Positions 9,571 through 18,764 of a stretch of DNA of 64,000 nucleotides are shown here, piece after piece. Below the pieces are notes generated by a model. That model worked only from the letters and a program-made list of their open reading frames with translations. It did no database searches and had not been told where the DNA came from. The stretch covers positions 1 to 64,000 of the forward strand of contig JAGXFH010000078.1 of NCBI GenBank assembly GCA_024637315.1, given 5' to 3'. Within the stretch, counting starts at the first letter, position 1. Every line of letters begins with the position of its first letter. Source of the DNA: Brevirhabdus sp. (GTDB lineage Bacteria; Pseudomonadota; Alphaproteobacteria; Rhodobacterales; Rhodobacteraceae). The position numbers and the translations under genes are program-made.

Positions 9571-10813
9571 GCCTTGGCGTTTTTCGCGGCGGGTCGGTCG
9601 GGGTACCGGCCACGGCCAGCAAGGTGAGGTAGAGGAGCACCGTCATCAGTTGATCGACGAGGCTGGTCGAGAACAGCACCGCCAGAAACAGTGCCAGGCC
9701 GAAGCCGTTGGCAAGCCTCCGGGCCTGCCTGTCGGCAGCGGTCGCGACCGGCAGTCGGTGATGGATGCGCAGCAGCCCGGCCAACGTGATCAGCAAGGCG
9801 ACAAAGCCAAGAATGCCGCCCTCGAAAAAGCCTTCCAGCACCAGGTTGTGCATCTCGAGGCTGAACTGGCTGGCATGAGCCGATTGGCCGGGGCCAAAAC
9901 CAAGCAGCGGCTGCTGCATCGCCTGTCGCAATCCATAGGACCAGTTGACGATCCGCCAGCTGACGGAATTGTCGATATAGCGGTGATCGAAGACGGTCTC
10001 GACAAAGCTGAAATTCTGCCAGAACAGCGGCAGACTGGCCAGATCGGCGAAGCGGTCGGACAGCGCCAGCCCAGCCAGCCCAAGCGGCAGGGCGAGTGCG
10101 ACGAGGCCGAGCCGCTGCGCCGCACTTCCGCGCTGCCAGAGCGCCAGCGCCACGACCATCAGCGCCATCACCCAGGCGGTGCGGGCGAAGGTGAGGTAGA
10201 GCGCCAGTGCGCCGAGCATCAGCAGGGCGAGATGGACGGCCCCGGCCCGCGCGCCGGTCTTCAGGCGGATCACCTCGAGCGCCAGCAGCGCGGCGAGGAT
10301 CTGGATCGCGAACGAGACCGGATGCACATCACTGCCGAAGGCCCGGATCACACCGGGTTTGCCGGGATCGATGAAGCCGCTGCCCGAAACGCACTGCCAA
10401 AGCGACAGCGTCGCGCCGAGGGCGATGAAACCGGTCAGGAGGCGGCGAGGGGCGGCGAGGGCGGCAACAGAGCGCCAGTGGCCCAGGGCGGCATTTGCGA
10501 AAAGCGCGTAGAGCAGGAGGAGCGCGAGAAGCGCAACCGCCTCGACCGGACGCGGCATGTCGGTGGCCAGCGCCGACAGCGCGCCGGTGAAAAGCCAGGC
10601 CAGGAGGCCGGTGACCAGAAGCGATGCGTCGCGGGTCAGTTGCATCCGGTTCAGGAACATCAGCCCGAGTGCGGCCAGCATCACCACCGCGGCGACTTCT
10701 GATCCCGCGCGCAGACCGGAGTTGTCGGCGACCCCGGCTAGCCAGCGCAGCCCCAGAAGTGCCACCAGCAGGCGGGCGGGATGGGCGGGGGCAAGACCGG
10801 CGCTGGCGGTCAT
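9542..10813 (-). CDS. O-antigen ligase/Wzy-type polysaccharide protein
   Basis: 423 residues with about ten to twelve hydrophobic segments and a larger soluble loop in the second half (about 265-320). That loop ends in [19 protein letters not shown], the type of sequence found in the Wzy_C/O-antigen ligase family. Members either polymerise or ligate surface polysaccharide at the outer face of the inner membrane. The start codon overlaps the stop of the flippase gene by four bases (ATGA), so the two are translationally coupled. A second protein of the same class lies about 5 kb away at 15541-16851. Polymerase versus ligase roles cannot be assigned from sequence. Confidence 0.82.
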   Translation of the reverse strand: MTASAGLAPAHPARLLVALLGLRWLAGVADNSGLRAGSEVAAVVMLAALGLMFLNRMQLTRDASLLVTGLLAWLFTGALSALATDMPRPVEAVALLALLLLYALFANAALGHWRSVAALAAPRRLLTGFIALGATLSLWQCVSGSGFIDPGKPGVIRAFGSDVHPVSFAIQILAALLALEVIRLKTGARAGAVHLALLMLGALALYLTFARTAWVMALMVVALALWQRGSAAQRLGLVALALPLGLAGLALSDRFADLASLPLFWQNFSFVETVFDHRYIDNSVSWRIVNWSYGLRQAMQQPLLGFGPGQSAHASQFSLEMHNLVLEGFFEGGILGFVALLITLAGLLRIHHRLPVATAADRQARRLANGFGLALFLAVLFSTSLVDQLMTVLLYLTLLAVAGTPTDPPRKTPRLSWLPPGSP

Positions 10814-12123
10814 GTCAGGCCTCCCGCAAGCGGCGGCGGGGGCGCGAAGACATCGCTGCGCAGTCCCATGACCCGGCGCAGCACCACCCAGAACATTGCC
10901 TTGCGGGCGGCCGTGGCGGCCAGCACCGACAGCGCCACGCCGAAGCCGCCGCCAAGCGCCGCGCCCAGACCCAGCGCCAGCGTTGCCACACCCAAATTGA
11001 CCGCGCTGACCCGCATCGCGGCGCGGTCATGGCCGCACATGTTCAGCGCGATATCGGCTGGTCCGGTCGCGGCATTCACCACGCTGGCCAGCACCAGCAC
11101 CTGCAGCATTGGCGAGGCCGGGCCGAAATTCGGCCCGAAAAGACCCAAAAGCCAGGGCGCACTGGCCAGCATCGCGACCCCCAGCGCCACTGTCGGCACG
11201 GTCGTGGCGCGGGTCGTGCGGCGCAGGAGCGCGGCGATGGCGGCGGGATCTCGTGGCGCCCAGGCCTGCGCAAGCTGCGGACCTATCACGATGTTCTGGC
11301 TGATCACGAAGAGCGCCAGCAACTGCGCCAGCCGGTTGGCGGCGAAATAGATGCCGGCCTCGGCCGGTCCGACGTAGAGCGCGACGGCGATCACGTCGGC
11401 ATTGGCCAGGAAGACATTCGAGACCGAGGTGATCCAGAACGGCACCGTCGTGGCGCGCCACTCGGCCGCTTCCTCGCGTCCGCAGCCCCAGCGGAAATGC
11501 GGCCGCAGGCCGGTCAGGTGCTGCAGCACCGCGCCCTGCGCCAGCGCCACCAGCAACAGCACCGTTAGCAGCGCCGCCAATACGCCCGGCGCGCCAAGTT
11601 GTGCCCTGCCCGATGTCAGCACGATGCCAAGGATGAGCAGGCCCGAGATTCCGCGCCATGCCACCTCTTTCGGGATCAGTGACAATGGCAGGCGTTGTAC
11701 AGAGCGTGCGAAATGTGACTGGATGTCGATCCAGCCCATCGCCGGGATCAGCGCAAAGCCGGTGGCGGCCAGAAGTGGGTCGACCCCCGGCAGCAGGCCG
11801 CAAAGCGCCAGCCCCACCGCCAAGGCATAAAGCAGCGCCGCGCCAAGGATCGCGCGGAAATAGGCCAGGCCAACGAAGTCGGGCAGCGCCTGCTTGCGGT
11901 CGCCCCAAGCCAGAAGCGGCGGCACGAAACGCACCATCGCGATCTGCTGGCCGCAGGCGCCCAAAACCGACAGCAAGAGCGCGGCGTTGAGGAAAAAGGC
12001 GACCTGGCCGAACCCCTCGACCGTCATCACCCGCGCCAGGAGAATCGCGAAGCCATAACTGACGGCGGCAGCCAGAACCTTGATCGCGAAGGTCGCCGTT
12101 GCCTGAACGCGGATACTGATCAT
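10810..12123 (-). CDS. lipopolysaccharide/exopolysaccharide flippase (PST/Wzx-type)
   Basis: 437 residues with about twelve to fourteen predicted membrane helices and no large soluble domain. The start (ATFAIKVLAAAVSYGFAILLARVMTVEGFG) has the N-terminal pattern of the polysaccharide transporter family within the MATE/MOP superfamily: a helix, then LLAR and a glycine pair. Such proteins move lipid-linked oligosaccharide units across the inner membrane. It is the first gene of a two-gene unit with the Wzy-type gene downstream and is divergent from the glycosyltransferase gene at 12271. Confidence 0.85.
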   Translation of the reverse strand: MISIRVQATATFAIKVLAAAVSYGFAILLARVMTVEGFGQVAFFLNAALLLSVLGACGQQIAMVRFVPPLLAWGDRKQALPDFVGLAYFRAILGAALLYALAVGLALCGLLPGVDPLLAATGFALIPAMGWIDIQSHFARSVQRLPLSLIPKEVAWRGISGLLILGIVLTSGRAQLGAPGVLAALLTVLLLVALAQGAVLQHLTGLRPHFRWGCGREEAAEWRATTVPFWITSVSNVFLANADVIAVALYVGPAEAGIYFAANRLAQLLALFVISQNIVIGPQLAQAWAPRDPAAIAALLRRTTRATTVPTVALGVAMLASAPWLLGLFGPNFGPASPMLQVLVLASVVNAATGPADIALNMCGHDRAAMRVSAVNLGVATLALGLGAALGGGFGVALSVLAATAARKAMFWVVLRRVMGLRSDVFAPPPPLAGGLT

Positions 12124-12270
12124 GCCGGCCCCCTCGCCGTCCCTCCTGCCCCGTCAGCTAAGTCCGGTTAGGTTAACCCGCCGTTAATCGGTTCGGATTT
12201 TAGATGAATGCGACATGTCCCCAACCCACCGTTTCGGCAGGGACCACCACGCCAGCGCCGGAGACGCATC

Positions 12271-13404
12271 ATGCAGGCCAGACCCCATCTGAACATCCTC
12301 GGCACCCGCGGCATTCCGGCTGCGCATGGCGGGTTCGAGACCTTTGCCGAGCGGCTGGCGCTGTACCTCACCTCGCGCGGGGTGTCGGTAACGGTCTATT
12401 GCCAATCCGACGATCCCGCCGACCTCGAGGGCCGCGAGGATCACTGGCACAGTATTCACCGGGTGCATTTTTGTCCCGGAAGGGGCGGTGTAGCGGGCAC
12501 GATGCAGTTCGATCTGGCCTGTGTCCGCCATGTCCTCGGCCAGCCCGGCAGCGATCTGGTTCTGGGCTACAACACCGCGATCTTCAATGTGTTGCAACGG
12601 CTGAACGGCCGGCAGGTTTTCATGAACATGGACGGGATCGAGTGGAAGCGGAAAAAATGGTCGAAGCCAGCAAAGCTGTGGCTGTTTTTGAACGAGGTCA
12701 TCGGCTCGAATCTCGCGTCCACGCCGATCGCCGACCATCCCGAGATTACGCGCCATGTCGAAAAGCGCTGCCGGAACAAGGCGATCATGATCCCCTACGG
12801 ATCCGACATCATCGGCGCGGCCTCTGATCAGCCGGTGCGGGATCTGGGGCTGTTGCCGGGACGATACTTTGTGTCGATCGCGCGGATCGAGCCGGAAAAC
12901 TCGATATTGGAGATCGTGCAGGCGCATCGTGCGGCGAACACCGATACCGATCTTGCGGTTCTGGGGCGGCTTGACTCGACCAACGCCTACCACCGCACAG
13001 TCCGGACGGCGGGCGGCAACCGGACGCTCTATCCGGGTGCGATCTACGACGAAGAGGCCGTGCGTTCGCTGCGATTCCATGCGCGGGGTTACATGCATGG
13101 GCACCAGGTCGGCGGCACCAACCCCTCGCTGGTCGAGGCCCTTGGCGCGGGTAACGCCGTTATCGCGCATGACAATCCGTTCAACCGCTGGACGGCGGGC
13201 GAGGATCAGCGCTTCTTTACCGATCGTGAAAGTTGCTCCAGGCATATCCGCGCCTTCGCCAGCAACGATCTGATCCACTTCACCGCCCGGATGGGCGCGA
13301 GAGAACGCCATGCCCGCGATTTCCGCTGGGCCAAGGTGCTGGCCAGCTATGAGCGGCTGTTCTTCGGGCGGCAGGCGCAGGCGGCTCAGATCGCCGCCGA
13401 GTAG
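12271..13404 (+). CDS. DUF1972/GT4-type glycosyltransferase
   Basis: About 377 residues. It opens with LNILGTRGIPAAHGGFETFA, the signature of the DUF1972 N-terminal domain found in rhamnosyltransferase-like enzymes. A GT-B C-terminal half carries ISIARIEPENSILEIVQAHR and NPSLVEALGAGNAVIAHDNP, the donor-binding region with its Glu. I chose the ATG at 12271, where the recognisable protein begins; the frame continues upstream to 12208 without family sequence. The enzyme probably adds a sugar to the lipid-linked repeat unit in the cytoplasm. Its stop overlaps the convergent tyrosine kinase gene by 19 bases. Confidence 0.87.
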   Translation: MQARPHLNILGTRGIPAAHGGFETFAERLALYLTSRGVSVTVYCQSDDPADLEGREDHWHSIHRVHFCPGRGGVAGTMQFDLACVRHVLGQPGSDLVLGYNTAIFNVLQRLNGRQVFMNMDGIEWKRKKWSKPAKLWLFLNEVIGSNLASTPIADHPEITRHVEKRCRNKAIMIPYGSDIIGAASDQPVRDLGLLPGRYFVSIARIEPENSILEIVQAHRAANTDTDLAVLGRLDSTNAYHRTVRTAGGNRTLYPGAIYDEEAVRSLRFHARGYMHGHQVGGTNPSLVEALGAGNAVIAHDNPFNRWTAGEDQRFFTDRESCSRHIRAFASNDLIHFTARMGARERHARDFRWAKVLASYERLFFGRQAQAAQIAAE

Positions 13405-15536
13405 CCGTCGCCGTAAGGGTCGTATTTTGCCGACAACGGCTCCGCCCGCTGCTGATTCAGAACCGGGATCAGCGCCGCCTCTGGCCGCATCGCGGCGCGC
13501 AATGGTTCGACGGCTGCGCGCAGATCGCTCTGGCTGGTCGCGGCCCAGCGGACCACCAGCACCACGGCATCGGCATTGTGCGCAATGTAGCGGGCATCGA
13601 CGATCGGCAGAAGCGGTGGCGAGTCGATGATCACGATGTCATAGACGTCGCGGGCCTGATCCAGAAGTGCCTCGAACGTGCTGGAATTCAGCAACTGATC
13701 GGTGGGGATATCGCTGCGCCCGGCACCCATGATCAGCGCCAGTGGGCTGGCAGGGTCGCGGGCGTAGAAGCTGCCGGAAATCTCGGCTGCGCCGGGATTG
13801 CGCAGGTAGTCCAGAAACCCGACATCCGGCGCGAAACCGAGTTGCCGGTGCACTGCTGGCTTGCGCAGATCGGCGTCGATCAGCAGTGTCCGCTTGCCCG
13901 CCAGCGCATAGGTCCGCGCCAGCGCCAGCGCGGTGGTGGTCTTGCCCTCGCCGGCCTGGGCCGAGCTTAGCAGGATGATCCGCCCGCGGGCCATGCTGCC
14001 TGGCAGCGCGGTCGCGCGGAACGCCTGATCGATGGCGGCGCGCAGCTTGCGCACCGATTCGGCGTAGTTTGACAGCGGCGCGTCGATGATGCGTTCGGCG
14101 ATGCTCAGCCGGCCTTCATTGCGCTCTGGCGCGAACGGCAGCGCGGCGGCGGTCGGCAATTGCAGAAGGTCGCTGAGTTGCCTCGCCGAGGTGACGCCGC
14201 CGATATAGTATTCCTTGAGGAACGCAGTACTGACGCCAAGGCCGGTTGCCAGCCCAAGCGCGGCCAGAAGAACCAGTGCCTTGTTGGGGAAACTGGCCGA
14301 GGCGGGGGCGAGAGCGGGCGAGACGATGCGGGCATCGGCCAGCTGCATCCGGGCCTGCGCCTCGACCTCGCGAAGCCGCGACAGCAATGTCTGGTACTGG
14401 GCGCGGGCGATCCCGGCCTCTTGCTGCACAGCATAGATCCCGGCCAGCAGGTCGGGCGACAGATCGGTCTGCATCAGCCGCTCGCGCAGATCGGCGCGAG
14501 TCTGGGCGGTATCGCGGTCAAGCGATCCGATCCGCTCGCCCAGCGCCGCCAGCGCCGCCAGCGCCGCCGCCGAGCGGTTCTGCATCTGACTGTCGAGTCG
14601 CGCCAATTCGGTTCGCAGATCGGCCGCGCCGGTATCGGCGACCGGCAGTCCCGCGAGGCGATCAGCCAACGCCTGACGTTCGGCGCCGACCTTCGCCAGC
14701 GCTTGATCGCCGAGCGCCTCGGTCAGTGCCTGCCAGTCCTGCGCCTCGGCGAAGGATTGCAGATCGCTGCGCAACGCCGCCTGCGCGCGCAGTTCGGCGC
14801 GAAGCCCGGTCAGATCACGGTAGAGCCCGGCAATGTCCGCGCGGCCGGATTCCCCCTCGATCCGACCGATGTTGCTGTCGAGAAAGGTCTCGAACGCGGC
14901 CTCGGTCTGGCCAAGCGCGCCGCGCGCGGCGGCGATCTGGTCTTGCATTGCGTCCCGGGCGGCCAGCGAACCGGCGATTTTCGCTTGTAATTGCTGCTGG
15001 ATGTAGCTTTCGGCCAGCGCATTGGCGAGGTCCGCGGCGCGGACCGGATCCGTGGACGTGGCGCCGACCGAGATCAGGTAGGTCAGCCCGCGTCGCCGGA
15101 TGCTGACCGCATCGCGGAACCGCGCAAGGGTGCCGGCAACCATCGTCGATGCCGCGGCCTCGGCGGCATGAGCGATGCCGATGGCACGGACCAGTTTCTC
15201 GGACAGGGCCAGACGCGGGCCGAATTCAGCATCGGCGATCAGGTTCTCTGCGGCAATGACGGCAAGCGCCACGGCGTCTGAACGCAGGATCTCGACCTCG
15301 CTGTCGACGCGAGCATTGTCGCTGCCGGCCGAGCCCGCCTGCCCCTGCGATGGGTCCAGAAGGTTCTTTTGCAACGGATCGACCAGCAAGAGTGCGGTGG
15401 CGGTATAGGTTGGCGTGACCGTAACCAGATAGAGCAGTGCCAGCCCGATGATCAGTGAAAAGGTCAGACCGATCACCCGGATTTGGCGCCTGAGCACGGT
15501 CAGGACGTTGCGCAATTCGATATCTGTAGCGTCCAT
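13386..15536 (-). CDS. Wzz/BY-kinase polysaccharide co-polymerase
   Basis: 716 residues. The Wzz chain-length domain has helices at about 18-40 and 418-440, flanking a long coiled-coil periplasmic region. A cytoplasmic bacterial tyrosine kinase follows: Walker A SAQAGEGKTT at 525-534, Walker A' LLIDADLRKP at 551-560 and Walker B IVIIDSPP at about 634-641. The C-terminus has a short tyrosine cluster, KYDPYGDGYSAAI, suited to autophosphorylation, although with only three Tyr. Proteins of this class set the chain length and export of exopolysaccharide. The ATG at 15536 begins the Wzz homology; the frame extends about 70 residues upstream in sequence that is the shadow of the neighbouring gene. 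It follows the ligase-type gene by 4 bases. Confidence 0.92.
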   Translation of the reverse strand: MDATDIELRNVLTVLRRQIRVIGLTFSLIIGLALLYLVTVTPTYTATALLLVDPLQKNLLDPSQGQAGSAGSDNARVDSEVEILRSDAVALAVIAAENLIADAEFGPRLALSEKLVRAIGIAHAAEAAASTMVAGTLARFRDAVSIRRRGLTYLISVGATSTDPVRAADLANALAESYIQQQLQAKIAGSLAARDAMQDQIAAARGALGQTEAAFETFLDSNIGRIEGESGRADIAGLYRDLTGLRAELRAQAALRSDLQSFAEAQDWQALTEALGDQALAKVGAERQALADRLAGLPVADTGAADLRTELARLDSQMQNRSAAALAALAALGERIGSLDRDTAQTRADLRERLMQTDLSPDLLAGIYAVQQEAGIARAQYQTLLSRLREVEAQARMQLADARIVSPALAPASASFPNKALVLLAALGLATGLGVSTAFLKEYYIGGVTSARQLSDLLQLPTAAALPFAPERNEGRLSIAERIIDAPLSNYAESVRKLRAAIDQAFRATALPGSMARGRIILLSSAQAGEGKTTTALALARTYALAGKRTLLIDADLRKPAVHRQLGFAPDVGFLDYLRNPGAAEISGSFYARDPASPLALIMGAGRSDIPTDQLLNSSTFEALLDQARDVYDIVIIDSPPLLPIVDARYIAHNADAVVLVVRWAATSQSDLRAAVEPLRAAMRPEAALIPVLNQQRAEPLSAKYDPYGDGYSAAI

Positions 15537-15540
15537 GATG

Positions 15541-16851
15541 TTATCCTTTCGCGGGGATCGCGGCCCCAAGGCCCAACCCGACCAGGGCCAGAAGTAGAAA
15601 GAGGTTGGCCGAGATCTCGAGGCTGAAATCGAAGACCGAATGCAGCGCGGCCAGCACGAGCGCCGCCATCGCGGCCGCCGCAAACGGGTCGGCCCTGCGG
15701 CGGTAAAGCAGGACCAGCGCGAGAGCGCCGGCCAGCGGCGGCAGCGAGCCAAACAGCAGCCCGGCCTCGGCCCAGAGAGTCAGATAGGTCGAATGGGCGC
15801 GGTCCCAGACCACCTCGGAGGGAACCGGCGGGCGGTGAAAGATCTCGAATGCCAGCGGGAACGCATCAAGACCGAACCCGGTCAGGGGTCGCGCCGCGAT
15901 GATCTGCCAGACCTGCGCGTATAGCTCGGCCCGCGTGTCCCATGCCGAAGCCAGCCAGACGATTCGTTCGGCAAGACCCTGCCCGAACATCGCCAGCCCC
16001 AGCGTTGCCGCCAGCGCCAGCGCCATCCCGGAGCGCCAGCCGGGACGGCGGTTGAGCAGAATCACCAGCGCCCCGGCCGCGGCGGCCACGACACCCATCC
16101 GCGATTGCGTGGACAATAGCGCCATGCCGATGATCGCCAGCCCGACCCAAAGCACCGGCGCTTGCCGTCCGGGCAGCACCGCCAGGCCCAGAACCAGCCC
16201 GATGCCCAGATGCGTGGCCAGCGCGTTGCGGCCAATGAACGTGCCGACCGCCGAGCCGGGATAGGCCGAGATGTGGCGCTCTCCCAGCGGGCCAAGCATC
16301 ATCAGCGCCCAGACCGCCTGCGCGACGATACCGGCGAAAAGCGCAAGTCCGACGGCCCGCCGTCGCGCCGGGTTGCCTGACACGCATAGCATCAGCCACA
16401 GGATCATCAGCGCCGCTGCGCCGCGCAGCACCGCCATCAGCGTGGCGTCAGGCGAAAGGCTGCCGGGGCGCAGCATCAGGCTGCGATCGGGCATATGCAG
16501 CGATGCGACGGGCAGATGTGTTGCGGCGACCTGAAGCAGCCCGTAGACGAGCGGCAGTGCGCCGCAGAGCAGAATGACGGCGATGCCCGGTCTCACCGGT
16601 TTGCGGCCCGCCGGTATGCCGAAGGCCGCGACAAGGCCTATCGCCCCGGTTGCGACGGCCAGAACGGGCCAGAGCAGCGGCACCGTTCCACCCGCTGCAA
16701 TCGCCGAAAGCGGGATCAGCGCGACCAGTGCGGCGGCAATCGCGTTCTTGCGCGCCGACACCCCGCGCGACCTCAACGCACGACCGCGGCGCGGATCTAC
16801 TGCCGCGACTCCGTCCGAAAGAGCGCCAAAGATCGGGGCCGGACCGCTCAT
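15541..16851 (-). CDS. second O-antigen ligase/Wzy-type membrane protein
   Basis: 436 residues with about ten or more hydrophobic helices and a soluble loop near 290-345 that includes IIAARPLTGFGLDAFPLAFE. This is the typical Wzy_C loop of O-antigen ligases and exopolysaccharide polymerases. It lies between an unknown gene (4-base overlap) and the Wzz/tyrosine kinase gene (4-base gap), so the three probably form one mRNA. A polymerase paired with a Wzz kinase is the usual arrangement, which makes this one the better polymerase candidate and the 9542 protein the better ligase candidate (inference). Confidence 0.82.
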   Translation of the reverse strand: MSGPAPIFGALSDGVAAVDPRRGRALRSRGVSARKNAIAAALVALIPLSAIAAGGTVPLLWPVLAVATGAIGLVAAFGIPAGRKPVRPGIAVILLCGALPLVYGLLQVAATHLPVASLHMPDRSLMLRPGSLSPDATLMAVLRGAAALMILWLMLCVSGNPARRRAVGLALFAGIVAQAVWALMMLGPLGERHISAYPGSAVGTFIGRNALATHLGIGLVLGLAVLPGRQAPVLWVGLAIIGMALLSTQSRMGVVAAAAGALVILLNRRPGWRSGMALALAATLGLAMFGQGLAERIVWLASAWDTRAELYAQVWQIIAARPLTGFGLDAFPLAFEIFHRPPVPSEVVWDRAHSTYLTLWAEAGLLFGSLPPLAGALALVLLYRRRADPFAAAAMAALVLAALHSVFDFSLEISANLFLLLALVGLGLGAAIPAKG

Positions 16852-17495
16852 CCGCCGTTCGCCTGCCGTTTGAGCAGGGTAATAAGCCGCTGTCGGTCGG
16901 GCGCACTGGCCGTCGCCGCCCGGTCGAGCAAGATGTCGCGCAGCGGTGTCGGGGTGGACATCGCGCGGGCCAGCATTTCGGCGCCGGTCTGGGTGGTCAG
17001 CAGCGAGCCGATCTCTGCGGAAAGAAGCCGCGTCCGACGCGCCGGGGCGGCCCGGTCGATGAGCGAGAAGCGCCGCTCTGCGAGCCAGCCCTCTTGCGGC
17101 GCGAAGGCTTGCGATGCGGCCAGATGATGGGCCATGCCGGTTGCGTCGCCCGCCGCATCGGCGGCAAGGGCGGCGATCACATGCGCGAAACCGTGGCTGG
17201 GCGCGTCATCCAGCACCAGCTGCGCGAGATCGGCGCAGGTCAGTGCGATCCGCTGGCGCGTCACGGCACCCTGCACCGGGAAACCGGGCGCGGCCATCGC
17301 GCGGTCGCACCGCATCAGCGTCGCATTCCGGGATTCGGCTGCCAATCCAGCATGAAGCGGCGCCGAGGGCAGTCCGGGCGCGCGGGCCGCGACCAGCGCC
17401 CGCGACTCGGACAGGCCATCGCCAAGGCCCGCCACGATCAGCGCGACGGCAATCAGGATCTCGGTCAGGCGTCTTCCTGGCAAGGGGCGTTCCAT
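16848..17495 (-). CDS. unknown protein of the exopolysaccharide operon
   Basis: About 215 residues from the ATG at 17495; the frame is open to 17534. One hydrophobic segment lies near the N-terminus (LTEILIAVALIVAGLGDGLS), so it is probably membrane-anchored with an exported alanine-rich, helical domain. The Cys residues in LMRCDRA and LTCADL could form a disulfide outside the cytoplasm. I do not recognise a family. The coupling to the Wzy-type and Wzz-kinase genes downstream suggests an accessory role in polysaccharide assembly. The start is uncertain because neither candidate has a clear ribosome binding site. Confidence 0.6.
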   Translation of the reverse strand: MERPLPGRRLTEILIAVALIVAGLGDGLSESRALVAARAPGLPSAPLHAGLAAESRNATLMRCDRAMAAPGFPVQGAVTRQRIALTCADLAQLVLDDAPSHGFAHVIAALAADAAGDATGMAHHLAASQAFAPQEGWLAERRFSLIDRAAPARRTRLLSAEIGSLLTTQTGAEMLARAMSTPTPLRDILLDRAATASAPDRQRLITLLKRQANGG

Positions 17496-17604
17496 TCTGC
17501 GAACCGGTCCGGGATCACCGGACGCGGCCATCAAAACCGGAACAGCGTTAATTTAGGCTTAATCATTCTCTGGCCGATATGGACAGAACTGGCAGGAGAA
17601 CGCG

Positions 17605-18117
17605 ATGCGAGAGTTTCCGACCCGATTTCCGTGGGGCTGGCTTGCCCCGGCGATGCTGATTGCGCTTGCCGGGCAAGTTGGGGCGCAGACCGCGCTGTTC
17701 GACGAGTTCGCCCTGACTTCCGCCTGCGATCAGCAACGCTGCGTCGCCGAGGTCGAGGCCGTCGTTCAGAGCCTTCGCGACCGCATCCTGCCAGAGCCGG
17801 ATTTCAACAGCCAGATCGGCTTTCTGGCGGCGATCCTGCTGCAAAGGGCCGAAACCGCCGATCCGGCCATTCTGCCGCAACTTGGCGCTGCTTTGGGCGT
17901 GCTGGGCGAAAGCTCCAGCGATGCGCGGCAGGGCGCGGCGATTGCCGAGGTTGCCGAGGCCGTGGCCGGCGGGCACGCCGGAAATCTGGCGGTCTCCGCT
18001 CCATATGCGGCCAGCCCGTCGCGTCCGCCAGGCCTCAACAGGCCGCCACCCCCATTTCGATCAGGTCCTGGCCCCGGACGGAATAGAAGCCCATGGTCCG
18101 ATTTCTGGCAACGCTGA
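17605..18117 (+). CDS. small secreted protein of unknown function
   Basis: 170 residues. AGGAG stands just before the ATG. Residues 1-27 form a good signal peptide ending VGAQ. The mature part is helical, with one Cys pair (SACDQQRCVAEVE). From about residue 133 the composition changes to Pro/Arg/Ser-rich, and this part overlaps the convergent gene at 18035-18511 by about 80 bases. The true protein may therefore have lost its original end and read through into neighbouring sequence. No family recognised. It is divergent from the exopolysaccharide operon and may share its promoter region. Confidence 0.55.
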   Translation: MREFPTRFPWGWLAPAMLIALAGQVGAQTALFDEFALTSACDQQRCVAEVEAVVQSLRDRILPEPDFNSQIGFLAAILLQRAETADPAILPQLGAALGVLGESSSDARQGAAIAEVAEAVAGGHAGNLAVSAPYAASPSRPPGLNRPPPPFRSGPGPGRNRSPWSDFWQR

Positions 18118-18511
18118 GATACCATGACCGGATCGGTTCGGGGTAATGTCGCGCCATGACGCGGGACCAGTGTTCGAACGCCGCAGGCGTCAGCCCGATC
18201 CCGTAGACCTCCGAAGCGGGGCCGTGAAACCCGAACACGGTCTGTGGCGTGGTGCAAATATCGGTCAGCGCCAGATACATTGTGCAGGCCGACAGGCAGT
18301 ACCCGCCCCGGATCTCGACCCGTGTGCCGCTTTCCTGCAATTGCCGCACTGCCGCGACTCGTGCCTCGACCGAGCCGCCGCCATCATTGCCGACGACAAG
18401 CGTCGCCTGCCGCGCCAGCGCGGGTGACGCAATGAAAGCGCCGACAACGAATGCCCGGACCAAAGCGATACAGGGCCGCGAGCGGCGAAGATGTCGTAAC
18501 CGGGCCATCAT
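18035..18511 (-). CDS. periplasmic ClpP-fold-like (COG3904-type) protein
   Basis: About 158 residues from the tandem Met codons at 18511/18508. A signal peptide (LVRAFVVGAFIASPALA) precedes a domain with VEIRGGYCLSACTMYLAL and FGFHGPASEVYG. The small residues around a Ser in GGYCLSACT and the following FHGP resemble the predicted periplasmic ClpP-like proteins of COG3904, where the Ser would be the nucleophile. At this length it is a short member, and no activity is established. It lies between the exopolysaccharide genes and the ExoY gene, so an envelope role is plausible. Confidence 0.6.
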   Translation of the reverse strand: MMARLRHLRRSRPCIALVRAFVVGAFIASPALARQATLVVGNDGGGSVEARVAAVRQLQESGTRVEIRGGYCLSACTMYLALTDICTTPQTVFGFHGPASEVYGIGLTPAAFEHWSRVMARHYPEPIRSWYLSVARNRTMGFYSVRGQDLIEMGVAAC

Positions 18512-18764
18512 ATGCCCCCACCAGATGACAGCGCCAACCCCCGTGGCGCGCGACTCACCCCGAGCCACTGAACAGATCTTAGCTCAGGGAATTGACGATT
18601 TTCTTATGTCACCGGCGAAATCCTGACGCACGACGGTTAAATCACGGAAAAAGCCGCGAAATTTCACTAGAATTTTAATCCAAATTAAATGAACCGGCCT
18701 TCAAATCGGGCAGGATGGAGCGGAATTGTCTGTGCTCCTCGCCATGAAGGGAGAGTTCCGTCCA

